A stretch of 32,239 nt of DNA, from positions 1 through 32,239 of the forward strand of contig JAHFMJ010000006.1 of NCBI GenBank assembly GCA_023269035.1, in the 5' to 3' direction. A program made the position numbers and the translations under genes. Source of the DNA: Candidatus Kaiserbacteria bacterium. Its GTDB lineage: Bacteria; Patescibacteriota; Minisyncoccia; Phycocordibacterales; Phycocordibacteraceae. The notes beneath the pieces are model-generated. The model did no database searches, was not told the origin of the DNA, and saw nothing but the letters and a program-made list of their open reading frames with translations. Shown here one piece after another: positions 7,870 through 14,996 of this stretch (the first letter of the stretch is position 1; every line of letters starts with the position of its first letter).

Positions 7870-7938
7870 ATGAAACGCTTTGCAACTATCATCGCCATTA
7901 TTACCTCCATTAGACTGGGGAGTGTTTTGGCACAGTAA
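7870..7938 (+). CDS. 22-codon ORF, leader-peptide-like or signal-peptide-like
   Basis: An ATG 2 bases after the rpmB stop opens a 22-codon frame ending in TAA. The peptide begins MKRFATIIAIITSIR and ends LGSVLAQ: a basic start, a hydrophobic core with five Ile codons in eight, and an A-Q end. It looks like a bare signal peptide or a regulatory leader peptide. Its last codons (7917-7930) are complementary to the left arm of the terminator just downstream, so a ribosome on this ORF could control which hairpin forms. It may equally be a remnant or chance. Function is not established. Confidence 0.35.
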   Translation: MKRFATIIAIITSIRLGSVLAQ

Positions 7939-7984
7939 TTAAAAAATAGAGAATCGGCCAACACTCCCCGTCGGGAGTGTTTTT
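7917..7984 (+). promoter_or_regulatory. Candidate attenuator: competing antiterminator and terminator hairpins
   Basis: GGGGAGTGTTTTGG (7917-7930) can pair with CCAACACTCCCC (7958-7969), while the right part of that same segment can pair instead with GGGAGTGTT (7973-7981) to make an intrinsic terminator. The two pairings exclude each other. GGGAGTGTTTT occurs as an exact direct repeat at 7918-7928 and 7973-7983. The 22-codon ORF overlaps the first arm. Confidence 0.45.
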
Positions 7985-7988
7985 ATTT
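7960..7988 (+). terminator. Rho-independent terminator downstream of rpmB
   Basis: A 9-bp perfect stem AACACTCCC / GGGAGTGTT (7960-7968 with 7973-7981) with a 4-base loop is followed by TTTATTT. It separates rpmB from the 53-aa ORF at 8005. Confidence 0.85.
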
Positions 7989-8004
7989 AAAATTACAAAA
8001 ACGT

Positions 8005-8166
8005 ATGAACAGATTTGAGATAAAGAGAGTTATGGGGGGTGGAGAGGGATGGCTCGGTTATTGCTCAAAAAATTGTGGTTATTCTGTCTTTGTAGATGAG
8101 CCACACAATCACACGGTATACGGCGACGTGCATTATTACAGTCACAAGAAATGTCCTAAACGCTGA
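8005..8166 (+). CDS. Small Cys/His/Tyr-rich hypothetical protein (53 aa)
   Basis: The 53-codon frame begins MNRFEIKRVMGGGEGWLGYC and ends KKCPKR. It has three Cys (two in a CSKNC pair) and four His (PHNHTVYGDVHYYSHKKC), enough for a small metal-binding fold, together with many Tyr. I do not recognise a family. It follows the terminator at 7960-7988. It either depends on readthrough or uses its own promoter: TAAAAT (7988-7993) lies 11 bases before the ATG and matches the -10 consensus at five of six positions, without a -35. It ends 2 bases before the convergent ComEC metallo-beta-lactamase gene. Confidence 0.5.
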   Translation: MNRFEIKRVMGGGEGWLGYCSKNCGYSVFVDEPHNHTVYGDVHYYSHKKCPKR

Positions 8167-8168
8167 GT

Positions 8169-9008
8169 TTAATTTTTCAGAAATAACTTTTGACCGTCCG
8201 ACTGGAAAGTGACTCTTCCCTGCGTGCAGGTATCAAATGTCGGGATGCTGAGGCTTTGGAATAATTCAACAACAACCGGCGCAGGATGCCCGTAGCGGTT
8301 GTTGCATCCGCGGGAGAAGACGGCATAGGTCGGACTCACCGCTTGGACAAACGCGAGCGCGCTCGAATTTTTTGAACCGTGGTGCCCGGCTTTCAGAACG
8401 TCGCTATGTAATGAATCCCCGTCGAGCGAGACGAGTTGCAATTCCTGTTTTTGGGGCAAGTCGCCCGTAAGCATGAACGAGGTTGCGCCATATACGACAT
8501 GCAAGACTATTGAACCGCTGTTAGTATCTTTGATCTTTGCTAGGTCGGCATCGTTAGGATAGAGCACGTCGGCGTATGCCCCGCCACCGAGGAGAAGGCG
8601 CATGCCACTGCGCGCGAGGATATCCTTTGCCGAAGAATGTTGCACCGCAGCGACGACCGCTTGTGCAGCGCGTGTATCGTTCGGTATGCCGGGCTCGAGA
8701 AAATCTTTTACGCTGTAGCGTGCCAGCACGTCCGGGATACCGCCGATGTGATCCTGGTCTGGATGCGTCTCAACGACGGCATCAATAGAACGGTCAAAAA
8801 ACGGCATCACGCTACCGAGCTCGCGCAAGACCGAGCGGTCTGGTGGGCCTGCATCGACGAGCATCTGTATACCCGTCGGCCCTTCTATAAATAGAGAGTC
8901 GCCCTGGCCTATATTAAGGAATGAGACGGAGAGTCCGTGGTGGGTAGGAAGGGTCCAGACGAAGATATTTCCCAGAACGAGCAAACCTATCAGGAAAAAC
9001 CGTGTCAT
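8169..9008 (-). CDS. ComEC/Rec2-type metallo-beta-lactamase domain protein (detached)
   Basis: A 279-residue protein with one N-terminal membrane helix (FFLIGLLVLGNIFVW, residues about 4-18) and a metallo-beta-lactamase fold of the ComEC C-terminal type. Visible motifs are NIGQGDSLFIEGP, VDAGPP, THPDQDHIGG (the HxxxDH metal motif, with the first position as His), LTGDLP, the LKAGHHGSKNSS segment diagnostic for this subfamily, and a final RYGHP. In Firmicutes and Proteobacteria this domain is fused to the ComEC channel and is thought to degrade one strand of incoming DNA. Here the channel is encoded 2.3 kb away at 11339-12712 on the same strand. A TACCAT hexamer 6 bases before the ATG is the likely promoter. 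Confidence 0.88.
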   Translation of the reverse strand: MTRFFLIGLLVLGNIFVWTLPTHHGLSVSFLNIGQGDSLFIEGPTGIQMLVDAGPPDRSVLRELGSVMPFFDRSIDAVVETHPDQDHIGGIPDVLARYSVKDFLEPGIPNDTRAAQAVVAAVQHSSAKDILARSGMRLLLGGGAYADVLYPNDADLAKIKDTNSGSIVLHVVYGATSFMLTGDLPQKQELQLVSLDGDSLHSDVLKAGHHGSKNSSALAFVQAVSPTYAVFSRGCNNRYGHPAPVVVELFQSLSIPTFDTCTQGRVTFQSDGQKLFLKN

Positions 9009-9014
9009 GTGATA

Positions 9015-9024
9015 ATGGTAGCGT
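9015..9024. promoter_or_regulatory. Overlapping divergent -10 elements (MBL gene and superoxide dismutase)
   Basis: TACCAT on the minus strand (9020-9015) ends 6 bases before the MBL-domain gene ATG at 9008. TAGCGT on the plus strand (9019-9024, preceded by TGG) would start transcription near 9031, 10 bases before the superoxide dismutase ATG. The two hexamers share bases 9019-9020. Confidence 0.5.
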
Positions 9025-9040
9025 ACTTAAAAAATAATCT

Positions 9041-9619
9041 ATGTACACACCAAAAACATTTAACTTTGGAGCTCTCGATGGTATCTCGCCTAAGCAACTT
9101 GAGGTGCATGTAAAACTCTACGAAGGATACGTGAAATTTCTTAATACACTGGACGATACCATCGTGGACCTGATGAAAGATTCCGAGAAGAACGCGTATG
9201 CGCTCGGCGAGGTCAACCGCCGCCGAGGCTTCGAGTTCGACGGGATGCGGATGCATGAGCACTACTTTGCACAGTGGGAGGGCAACGCCTCACCCATTTC
9301 AGGGAATCTGGAAGATGCGCTCGCGAAGCAGTACGGCTCATACGAGGCATGGGAGGCGCAGTTCAAAGCGGTCGGCATGACGCGCGGCATCGGCTGGGCG
9401 GTACTCTACTACGACCCGACTGGGAAAAGATTTCATAACGCATTCCTTGGTGACCACGAAGTAGGTCAGCTCACCGGGATACCCGTCATCCTCGCGCTCG
9501 ACATGTGGGAGCACGCATACATGGTGGACTACCTCCCGGCAGAAAAGAAAAAATATGTCGATGCCTTCTTTAAAAACCTGAACGGGAACGTGGTGGAAGA
9601 AAGATTCCATGGGTCTTGA
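9041..9619 (+). CDS. Iron/manganese superoxide dismutase
   Basis: A 192-residue protein of the Fe/Mn SOD family, which converts superoxide to oxygen and hydrogen peroxide. The four metal ligands can be placed: His23 in EVHVKLYEGYV, His72 in MHEHYF, and Asp154 and His158 in LALDMWEHAYMVDY. The last block is the family signature (DxWEHAYxxxY). No signal peptide is present, so the enzyme is cytoplasmic. The metal cannot be decided from sequence alone. It overlaps the glycosyltransferase start by 11 bases, so the two are coupled. In a presumed fermentative, reduced organism it points to exposure to oxygen or host-derived superoxide. Confidence 0.95.
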   Translation: MYTPKTFNFGALDGISPKQLEVHVKLYEGYVKFLNTLDDTIVDLMKDSEKNAYALGEVNRRRGFEFDGMRMHEHYFAQWEGNASPISGNLEDALAKQYGSYEAWEAQFKAVGMTRGIGWAVLYYDPTGKRFHNAFLGDHEVGQLTGIPVILALDMWEHAYMVDYLPAEKKKYVDAFFKNLNGNVVEERFHGS

Positions 9620-11327
9620 AGACAGGGATAGGAGACGATTGACCGAAGAGGAGCGCATCGCTCAATGGCAAGGAGGGACGTGGGAGGAAGAGATGGTGTA
9701 TGAGGATGGCCTACCCCCTCCCTTGCCTACGGTAGAGGTAACGACGATTGTACCAGCATATCGCGAGCTAGAGAATGGCAACTTTTGGCGATTGCTACAG
9801 AACGCCTGCGAACAGGAATTGGGTGCGGAAAAATTCGAAGTAATCCTGGTCGTGAATAACAAGCTTCGTTCTGCAGAACGTGGCGCCGATGATTTTAAAG
9901 AGAATCAGAATTTATTGCTAGTATGCCGGACCTTGCAAGAAGCAATTGCGAGCTTCAAAAAATCGGTTTCCCTTGAAGAAATCTGTTCAAGCGCCTTCCG
10001 AACGATAGAGAATAGCGGTATTGAGCTTTCCGATTGGGAAAAAGAGATATTTAAGAAAGCTGTCCGAAAAGGTGTACGTTTCTTTGCCATTGATGCAAGT
10101 AGCGAGGATCGTGTCCCGTTTGATGAAAGTGAAGGCCTCAATATGATAGGAGTTGCTCGGCAAATCGGAGCGAGGATCGCCTACCGGCGCTACCACCAGC
10201 ACGGACATCAGGACACAGGCCTTATCGATTTTATCGATGCCGACTGCGGTTTTCCGCCCAACTATTACAGAAAAATTATCGAGGCGGCAGCCACATACGA
10301 ATCGGAGAACGGATTCGTCAAGGAAATAAAAACATACGCGCCGGAAATCCCGGAGTGGCGCTCATTACCACCCTTAGACCGTGTCGGGCACCTTTTCCAC
10401 TACCTGCGCCAAAATATAACGACACGACAAAGGAAGTACGATGACACCGATATGCACCATGCTCCGAGCCCGATCGTCAGAGCTTCATTTTTTAAAGAGA
10501 TTGGCGGGTATTATTTTGATACGTCTAACGAAGACTACCAATTCGCGCGACTAGTGAAAAGTAAAACGAAAACAGCTCCTGTGCGAGGGACGCATGTCCG
10601 GCTTTCAGATCGCATGAGCGAAAACGGAGTCGACGGCTATAGATGGTATGGGCCTTCAATCGGAAGTGGGATGACAGAATCGCCTGAAAAATTTGCAACG
10701 TATTTTGATCCGACAAATCTAGACACTCTGGAAGGAGGAGAGCAGGGTTATCGAACGCTTATCGAAGGGGTTTTAAAATATGATACTGCCTACGAGGAAG
10801 ATTCTACCTACAGAGATTTCAGGAAAAAACGCTGGGAAGAGGAGGTCGCGCAATCGAAAAGAAGGGTGCCCGCCTTCAAGGCGACCATACATGTGTTGGT
10901 TGACGTCATCCAGAAGGTGCGTCCGACCCCCGAGACTTTCAGTGACAGGAAGAATTTCAAAGCATGGCTTAATAGAAACCTGAAAGGGAGATTGGATGCA
11001 AAGACAATTGACACCTTGTTACGGAATCCGATAATGATGATTGCGATGGTCACTGTCATGAAACTTATGCAAGAAGAAGGAGACCGTGCAAAACTTGGAG
11101 TCGCCCCCGACTTGGCACTGGAAGCTGCATCGTGGAATTTTTTTGAAAAGTACCTCCCCGAATACTGTGTGGAATTGTCTGACGCAGAACCAGATTATGA
11201 CCTGATGCGCAAAGAGATGCAGAATGACCGGCTACCGACGGGTTACTCGCTTCGATATATCACCCATCTTGTCCGAGCACAGCGTGATCATAGAGTCGAG
11301 AGAAAGTTTAAAAAAGATCGGCGATGA
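9609..11327 (+). CDS. Family 2-type glycosyltransferase, 572 aa
   Basis: The product has a GT-A type start region with TTIVPAYREL (residues about 40-50) and ILVVNNKLR, and a DxD-like motif in FIDADCGFPPNYY (near 205-215), followed by an acceptor-region segment IGGYYFDTSNEDYQFARLV. These indicate a nucleotide-sugar-dependent transferase of the GT2 superfamily. About 250 further C-terminal residues are helical and I cannot assign them. No membrane segments are evident. The ATG overlaps the superoxide dismutase end by 11 bases and follows a GGAAGAAAG purine tract, a better ribosome site than most genes here. By eye the gene is more A/T-rich than its neighbours, which may mean recent transfer. 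Acceptor unknown. Confidence 0.8.
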   Translation: MGLEDRDRRRLTEEERIAQWQGGTWEEEMVYEDGLPPPLPTVEVTTIVPAYRELENGNFWRLLQNACEQELGAEKFEVILVVNNKLRSAERGADDFKENQNLLLVCRTLQEAIASFKKSVSLEEICSSAFRTIENSGIELSDWEKEIFKKAVRKGVRFFAIDASSEDRVPFDESEGLNMIGVARQIGARIAYRRYHQHGHQDTGLIDFIDADCGFPPNYYRKIIEAAATYESENGFVKEIKTYAPEIPEWRSLPPLDRVGHLFHYLRQNITTRQRKYDDTDMHHAPSPIVRASFFKEIGGYYFDTSNEDYQFARLVKSKTKTAPVRGTHVRLSDRMSENGVDGYRWYGPSIGSGMTESPEKFATYFDPTNLDTLEGGEQGYRTLIEGVLKYDTAYEEDSTYRDFRKKRWEEEVAQSKRRVPAFKATIHVLVDVIQKVRPTPETFSDRKNFKAWLNRNLKGRLDAKTIDTLLRNPIMMIAMVTVMKLMQEEGDRAKLGVAPDLALEAASWNFFEKYLPEYCVELSDAEPDYDLMRKEMQNDRLPTGYSLRYITHLVRAQRDHRVERKFKKDRR

Positions 11328-11338
11328 GTTCCGTCCCG

Positions 11339-12712
11339 CTACTGGGGATGTCGTAACAAAAAGATTTTCTGCTTGAAACGGAAAAGCCACGCGCCCGCGG
11401 CTATATAGATGAGCGCAGTGAGTGAGAGCGCTACCCACATCATTTCTGTCGGGATGTGTATTGCAGCAAACGGAAGTGAACCGAGGAAAACGGCAACGTG
11501 GATGATGTAGGTGAGGATGCCATAGGCGATCGTTGAAACGGGAAACGCGACTATCGGGGAGATAAGTGCGAGGAGAGTAGCGACAAACCCGGCGAGCATT
11601 GCGGCGGGGATCGCGGGGAGGACGAACACGTTGGCGACAAGCGAGACGAGCGAAACACTACCGACTGAAACAATAAGCAGCGGTAAAACGGTAATCTGCG
11701 TGGCGATGGTTGTTGCAAGAATCTCGCGAAAGCCAAATTTCTCCGTTGCAAAGGTACTATTTTTTGCAATCGGCTCACTAAAGAGGATTAGCCCGAGCGT
11801 CGCTAAGATGGAAAGCTGATAGGAGAGGTCATAGAGCACGAGGTATGGGTTCCACACTGCCATGCCCGCAGCTGCAATGAGTAATATACGCAAGGCGTCC
11901 GTTGGCCGATGCAGAGCCTGCGCGAGGATAACGATGAGCGCCATGATCGACGCGCGGATGGTGGTCTCTGAGGCTCCGGTCATAATGGCAAAGGCGATTA
12001 TGCCAACGACCGCAACAGTAAGCACAGCCGCGCGGGGCAAAAACCGCGCCGCAACGAACATGATTGCCGCGATAACGAGTGAGACGTTGTACCCGGAGAG
12101 TACGATGATGTGCACCACGCCTGCGTTACGGAATGCCTGCGTGATGGAGTCTCCCAACGATTGCTTTTCCCCGAGGAGGAGGCCGGCGAGGAGTGCGCTT
12201 TCAGGTTCGGGCAGTGCACGCTCGATGCCGCGGATAAAAAAGTGCTTGACGGAGAGGAGCGACGCCGTAACGATACTCCCCTCTCCGTGGCTCAGTACTG
12301 TCGTATGTGCGAAAGAGAGTTGGTGAGTGATTCCGTGCGCACGGAGATATTTTGGATAGTCGAAGGTTCGGCCCAAGTCGGTCTCAAAAGGCTCGGGCCT
12401 CTTGAGCGTGCCCTCGGCGAGGACGCGGTCGCCATACGCAACTTTCTCGAACGGTCCTAGGGATACAAGAACGCGCCCAGATTCCTTTACCAAAATGCCG
12501 TTAATCGCCAACACGTCGAGCGTGAGTTGTGTTGTCGCTCCGCGCACGTCGGGATCAACAATGACGACACCTTCTATTTTTACGTGCGGACCGACTACAG
12601 CATCAAGCTCAGGCGTCAGCGGCGCCGGCGCAAAGATTGACCAGAGCGCGGCACCAATAAGGATGAGGACACAGAGGAACGGGACACCGTTAGCGGCCTT
12701 GGTCCATTGCAT
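11339..12712 (-). CDS. comEC: ComEC/Rec2 competence channel protein (without MBL domain)
   Basis: The start is set at the ATG at 12712 (MQWTKAANGVPFLCVL), overlapping the RNase HI end by 23 bases; 33 more open codons upstream lie inside RNase HI. The 457-residue protein has an N-terminal helix, a short extracytoplasmic OB-like part (VKIEGVVIVDPDVRG, DRVLAEGTL) and a Competence domain with many membrane helices carrying LLLGEKQSLGDSITQAFRNAG and the VLSGYNVSL segment typical of ComEC. It transports single-stranded DNA across the cytoplasmic membrane. The usual C-terminal metallo-beta-lactamase domain is missing; the protein ends after its last helix (FRFKQKIFLLRHPQ), and the missing domain is the gene at 8169-9008. 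Confidence 0.9.
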   Translation of the reverse strand: MQWTKAANGVPFLCVLILIGAALWSIFAPAPLTPELDAVVGPHVKIEGVVIVDPDVRGATTQLTLDVLAINGILVKESGRVLVSLGPFEKVAYGDRVLAEGTLKRPEPFETDLGRTFDYPKYLRAHGITHQLSFAHTTVLSHGEGSIVTASLLSVKHFFIRGIERALPEPESALLAGLLLGEKQSLGDSITQAFRNAGVVHIIVLSGYNVSLVIAAIMFVAARFLPRAAVLTVAVVGIIAFAIMTGASETTIRASIMALIVILAQALHRPTDALRILLIAAAGMAVWNPYLVLYDLSYQLSILATLGLILFSEPIAKNSTFATEKFGFREILATTIATQITVLPLLIVSVGSVSLVSLVANVFVLPAIPAAMLAGFVATLLALISPIVAFPVSTIAYGILTYIIHVAVFLGSLPFAAIHIPTEMMWVALSLTALIYIAAGAWLFRFKQKIFLLRHPQ

Positions 12713-13109
12713 GGTTGGCGAGCGCATCGGCTCGCTTGTTGTACTCGCGGCGCACGTGCACGAAGGAGATATGCGGGAATGACTCAATAATAACCCCACG
12801 CACCACGGCATGTTTTGACTTGAGAACAGGATTCTTCACTTTGTATTCACCTTTCATCTGCTTCACTATGAGCTCGGAGTCCATCTTGACCGTGACTGGC
12901 TCGACGACTGGGTTGCCGAGGAGTATGCGCACCTTCTCGAGCGCGAGGATAAGCGCCTCATACTCGGCAAAATTGTTCGTCTGTATGCCGAGGAATTTTG
13001 AAACGTGACCGATCTCTTTCTCCCCGTGGTAAATAGCAGCGCCTGCACCTGAAGGACCCGGATTGCCGCGGCTGCCGCCATCGGTAAATATAGTCACGGC
13101 CTTATTCAT
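12690..13109 (-). CDS. rnhA: Ribonuclease HI
   Basis: A 139-residue RNase HI that degrades the RNA strand of RNA-DNA hybrids. The catalytic carboxylates are visible: Asp10 in FTDGGSRGNPGPSG, Glu49 in NNFAEYEAL, Asp77 in KMDSELIVKQMKGEYKVKN, and Asp128 in YNKRADALAN. The protein is a little shorter than E. coli RNase HI (155) and lacks the basic handle loop, like archaeal and many Gram-positive forms. It overlaps comEC by 23 bases, so both are expressed together. A TAGAAT hexamer lies exactly 6 bases before the ATG, suggesting a leaderless transcript; glmS diverges on the other strand. Confidence 0.94.
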   Translation of the reverse strand: MNKAVTIFTDGGSRGNPGPSGAGAAIYHGEKEIGHVSKFLGIQTNNFAEYEALILALEKVRILLGNPVVEPVTVKMDSELIVKQMKGEYKVKNPVLKSKHAVVRGVIIESFPHISFVHVRREYNKRADALANHAMDQGR

Positions 13110-13115
13110 TGGCGT

Positions 13116-13121
13116 ATTCTA
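13116..13121 (-). promoter_or_regulatory. Leaderless -10 element of rnhA-comEC
   Basis: TAGAAT on the minus strand (13121-13116), a five-of-six match to TATAAT, ends 6 bases before the rnhA ATG at 13109. Confidence 0.6.
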
Positions 13122-13166
13122 CCTTTCTTGTTACACTTCGGCCATTACGCGAGTAACTCCTCTTAT

Positions 13167-14993
13167 ATGTGTGGAATCTTCGCCTACACCGGCGCACAAG
13201 GGAAAGATGCAGGCAAGGTCCTCCTCGACGGCCTGTTGTCACTTGAGTACCGCGGCTATGATTCTGCCGGCATCTTTACGCCCGAGTCGGGGAGCATAAA
13301 GTCGCCCGGCGCCGTTGCTGAGTTGCGCAAAAAAATCCCGACGGGCTTCGGTGGGAAAAGCGGCATCGCTCACTTACGCTGGGCAACACACGGCGAGCCG
13401 AATGAAAAAAACGCTCACCCGCACCAAGATTGCACCGGCGAGCTCTGGATCGTCCATAACGGCATCATCGAAAACTTCAAAGAGTTGAAAGAAAAGCTCG
13501 CGCACGCGGGGCACCGCTTCGCCTCAGACTCCGACACGGAAGTCCTCGCTCATCTCGTGGAGGAGCATTTGAAAAAAGAAAAGAACTTCGAGAAGGCCGC
13601 GCTGGCCGCGCTCAACGACCTCCGCGGCACTTACGGCATCGCGCTCCAGTACAAAGGCGAGCCGGACAAGCTCATTGCCGCACGCATGGGCTCCCCCATC
13701 GTGATAGGCCTCGGAGACGGAGAACATTTCATCGCCTCCGACCCCTCGCCCATCCTGCCGCACACCAAAAAAGTCGTCTTTCTTGAGGACGGCGAAGTTG
13801 CGGTGCTCACCCCGCACAAACACTCGATCTACAAACTGAACGCGGAGAAGGTAGACCGTACGCCGACCGAGATCGACTGGAGCCCTGAGGAGGCACAAAA
13901 GGGCGGGTACGAACATTTCATGCTCAAAGAAATAATGGAGGGGCCGGAAGTCGTCGAAAATACCTTACGCGGCAGAGTCATCGCCGAAAAAGGAATGGTG
14001 AAGCTCGGCGGCCTTGAAGCGGTCGCGAAAGAACTCGCGAGCATCGAGCGCGTCATCATCGTCGGCTGCGGGACCGCATACTACGCCGGGCTCGTCGGCG
14101 AGTACATGCTCGAAGAGTTCGCCGGCATACCTGTCGAGGTGGAACTGGCGAGCGAATTCCGCTACCGCGCGCCCGTGCTCAACCAGAAAACCGCGCTCAT
14201 CGCCATCTCCCAGTCCGGTGAAACGCTTGATACGCTAGAGGCTATTCGCGAAGGCAAGCGCAAAGGCGCGCTGACCCTCGGTATCGTGAACGCCGTTGGC
14301 TCGACGATTGCGAGAGAGACGGACGCGGGCGTCTATAATCACGCCGGCCCGGAAGTAAGCGTCGCCTCCACCAAAGCGCTGGTCTCTCAGCTGACCGCGC
14401 TCGCGCTCTTTACCGTCTTCCTCGGACGCCAGCGCGCGATGTCGGAGGAGACAGGAAAGGAGATAACCGCGGAGTTGAAAAAACTTCCTGCAAAATTAAA
14501 GGCTATCCTTGGGCGTACGGCAGATATTGAAGTGCTTGCGAAAAAATACGCATCCTCGCGCGATTTTCTTTTCATTGGTCGTAAATACAACTACCCCGTC
14601 GCACTTGAAGGCGCCATCAAGCTCAAAGAGATCTCCTACGTCCACGCCGAAGGCTATAGCGCCGGAGAGATGAAGCACGGTCCCATCGCGATGATAGACG
14701 AGCACTTCCCCACCTTTGCGCTCGCACCGCACGACAGCGTGTATGAAAAAGTCGTCTCGAACATACATGAGCTTAAGGCGCGCAAAGGACCCGTCGTGGC
14801 ACTCGTTACGGAAGGCGATACGAGAGTCGCAGAGCTCGCTGATGACGTCATTGCGGTGCCGAAGACGCTCGAGATGCTCTCGCCGATACTCAACGTTGTC
14901 CCGCTCCAGCTTTTTGCCTACTACTTTGCAAAAGAAAAAGGTTTGAACGTCGACCGTCCGCGCAACCTCGCGAAGTCAGTGACCGTCGAATAA
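13167..14993 (+). CDS. glmS: Glutamine--fructose-6-phosphate aminotransferase (isomerizing)
   Basis: The start is placed at MCGIFAYTG so that Cys2 becomes the N-terminal nucleophile after Met removal; the frame is open 13 codons further upstream but that would bury the catalytic Cys. The protein has 608 residues. The glutaminase domain (residues 2 to about 220) shows EYRGYDSAG, HLRWATHGEPN and HNGIIENF. Two SIS sugar-isomerase domains follow, with GCGTAYYAG, ISQSGETLDTL and ASTKALVSQL, and the C-terminal DRPRNLAKSVTVE is diagnostic. The reaction makes glucosamine-6-phosphate for peptidoglycan and surface sugars. Convergent with recJ, with 3 bases between the genes. Confidence 0.97.
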   Translation: MCGIFAYTGAQGKDAGKVLLDGLLSLEYRGYDSAGIFTPESGSIKSPGAVAELRKKIPTGFGGKSGIAHLRWATHGEPNEKNAHPHQDCTGELWIVHNGIIENFKELKEKLAHAGHRFASDSDTEVLAHLVEEHLKKEKNFEKAALAALNDLRGTYGIALQYKGEPDKLIAARMGSPIVIGLGDGEHFIASDPSPILPHTKKVVFLEDGEVAVLTPHKHSIYKLNAEKVDRTPTEIDWSPEEAQKGGYEHFMLKEIMEGPEVVENTLRGRVIAEKGMVKLGGLEAVAKELASIERVIIVGCGTAYYAGLVGEYMLEEFAGIPVEVELASEFRYRAPVLNQKTALIAISQSGETLDTLEAIREGKRKGALTLGIVNAVGSTIARETDAGVYNHAGPEVSVASTKALVSQLTALALFTVFLGRQRAMSEETGKEITAELKKLPAKLKAILGRTADIEVLAKKYASSRDFLFIGRKYNYPVALEGAIKLKEISYVHAEGYSAGEMKHGPIAMIDEHFPTFALAPHDSVYEKVVSNIHELKARKGPVVALVTEGDTRVAELADDVIAVPKTLEMLSPILNVVPLQLFAYYFAKEKGLNVDRPRNLAKSVTVE

Positions 14994-14996
14994 CTT

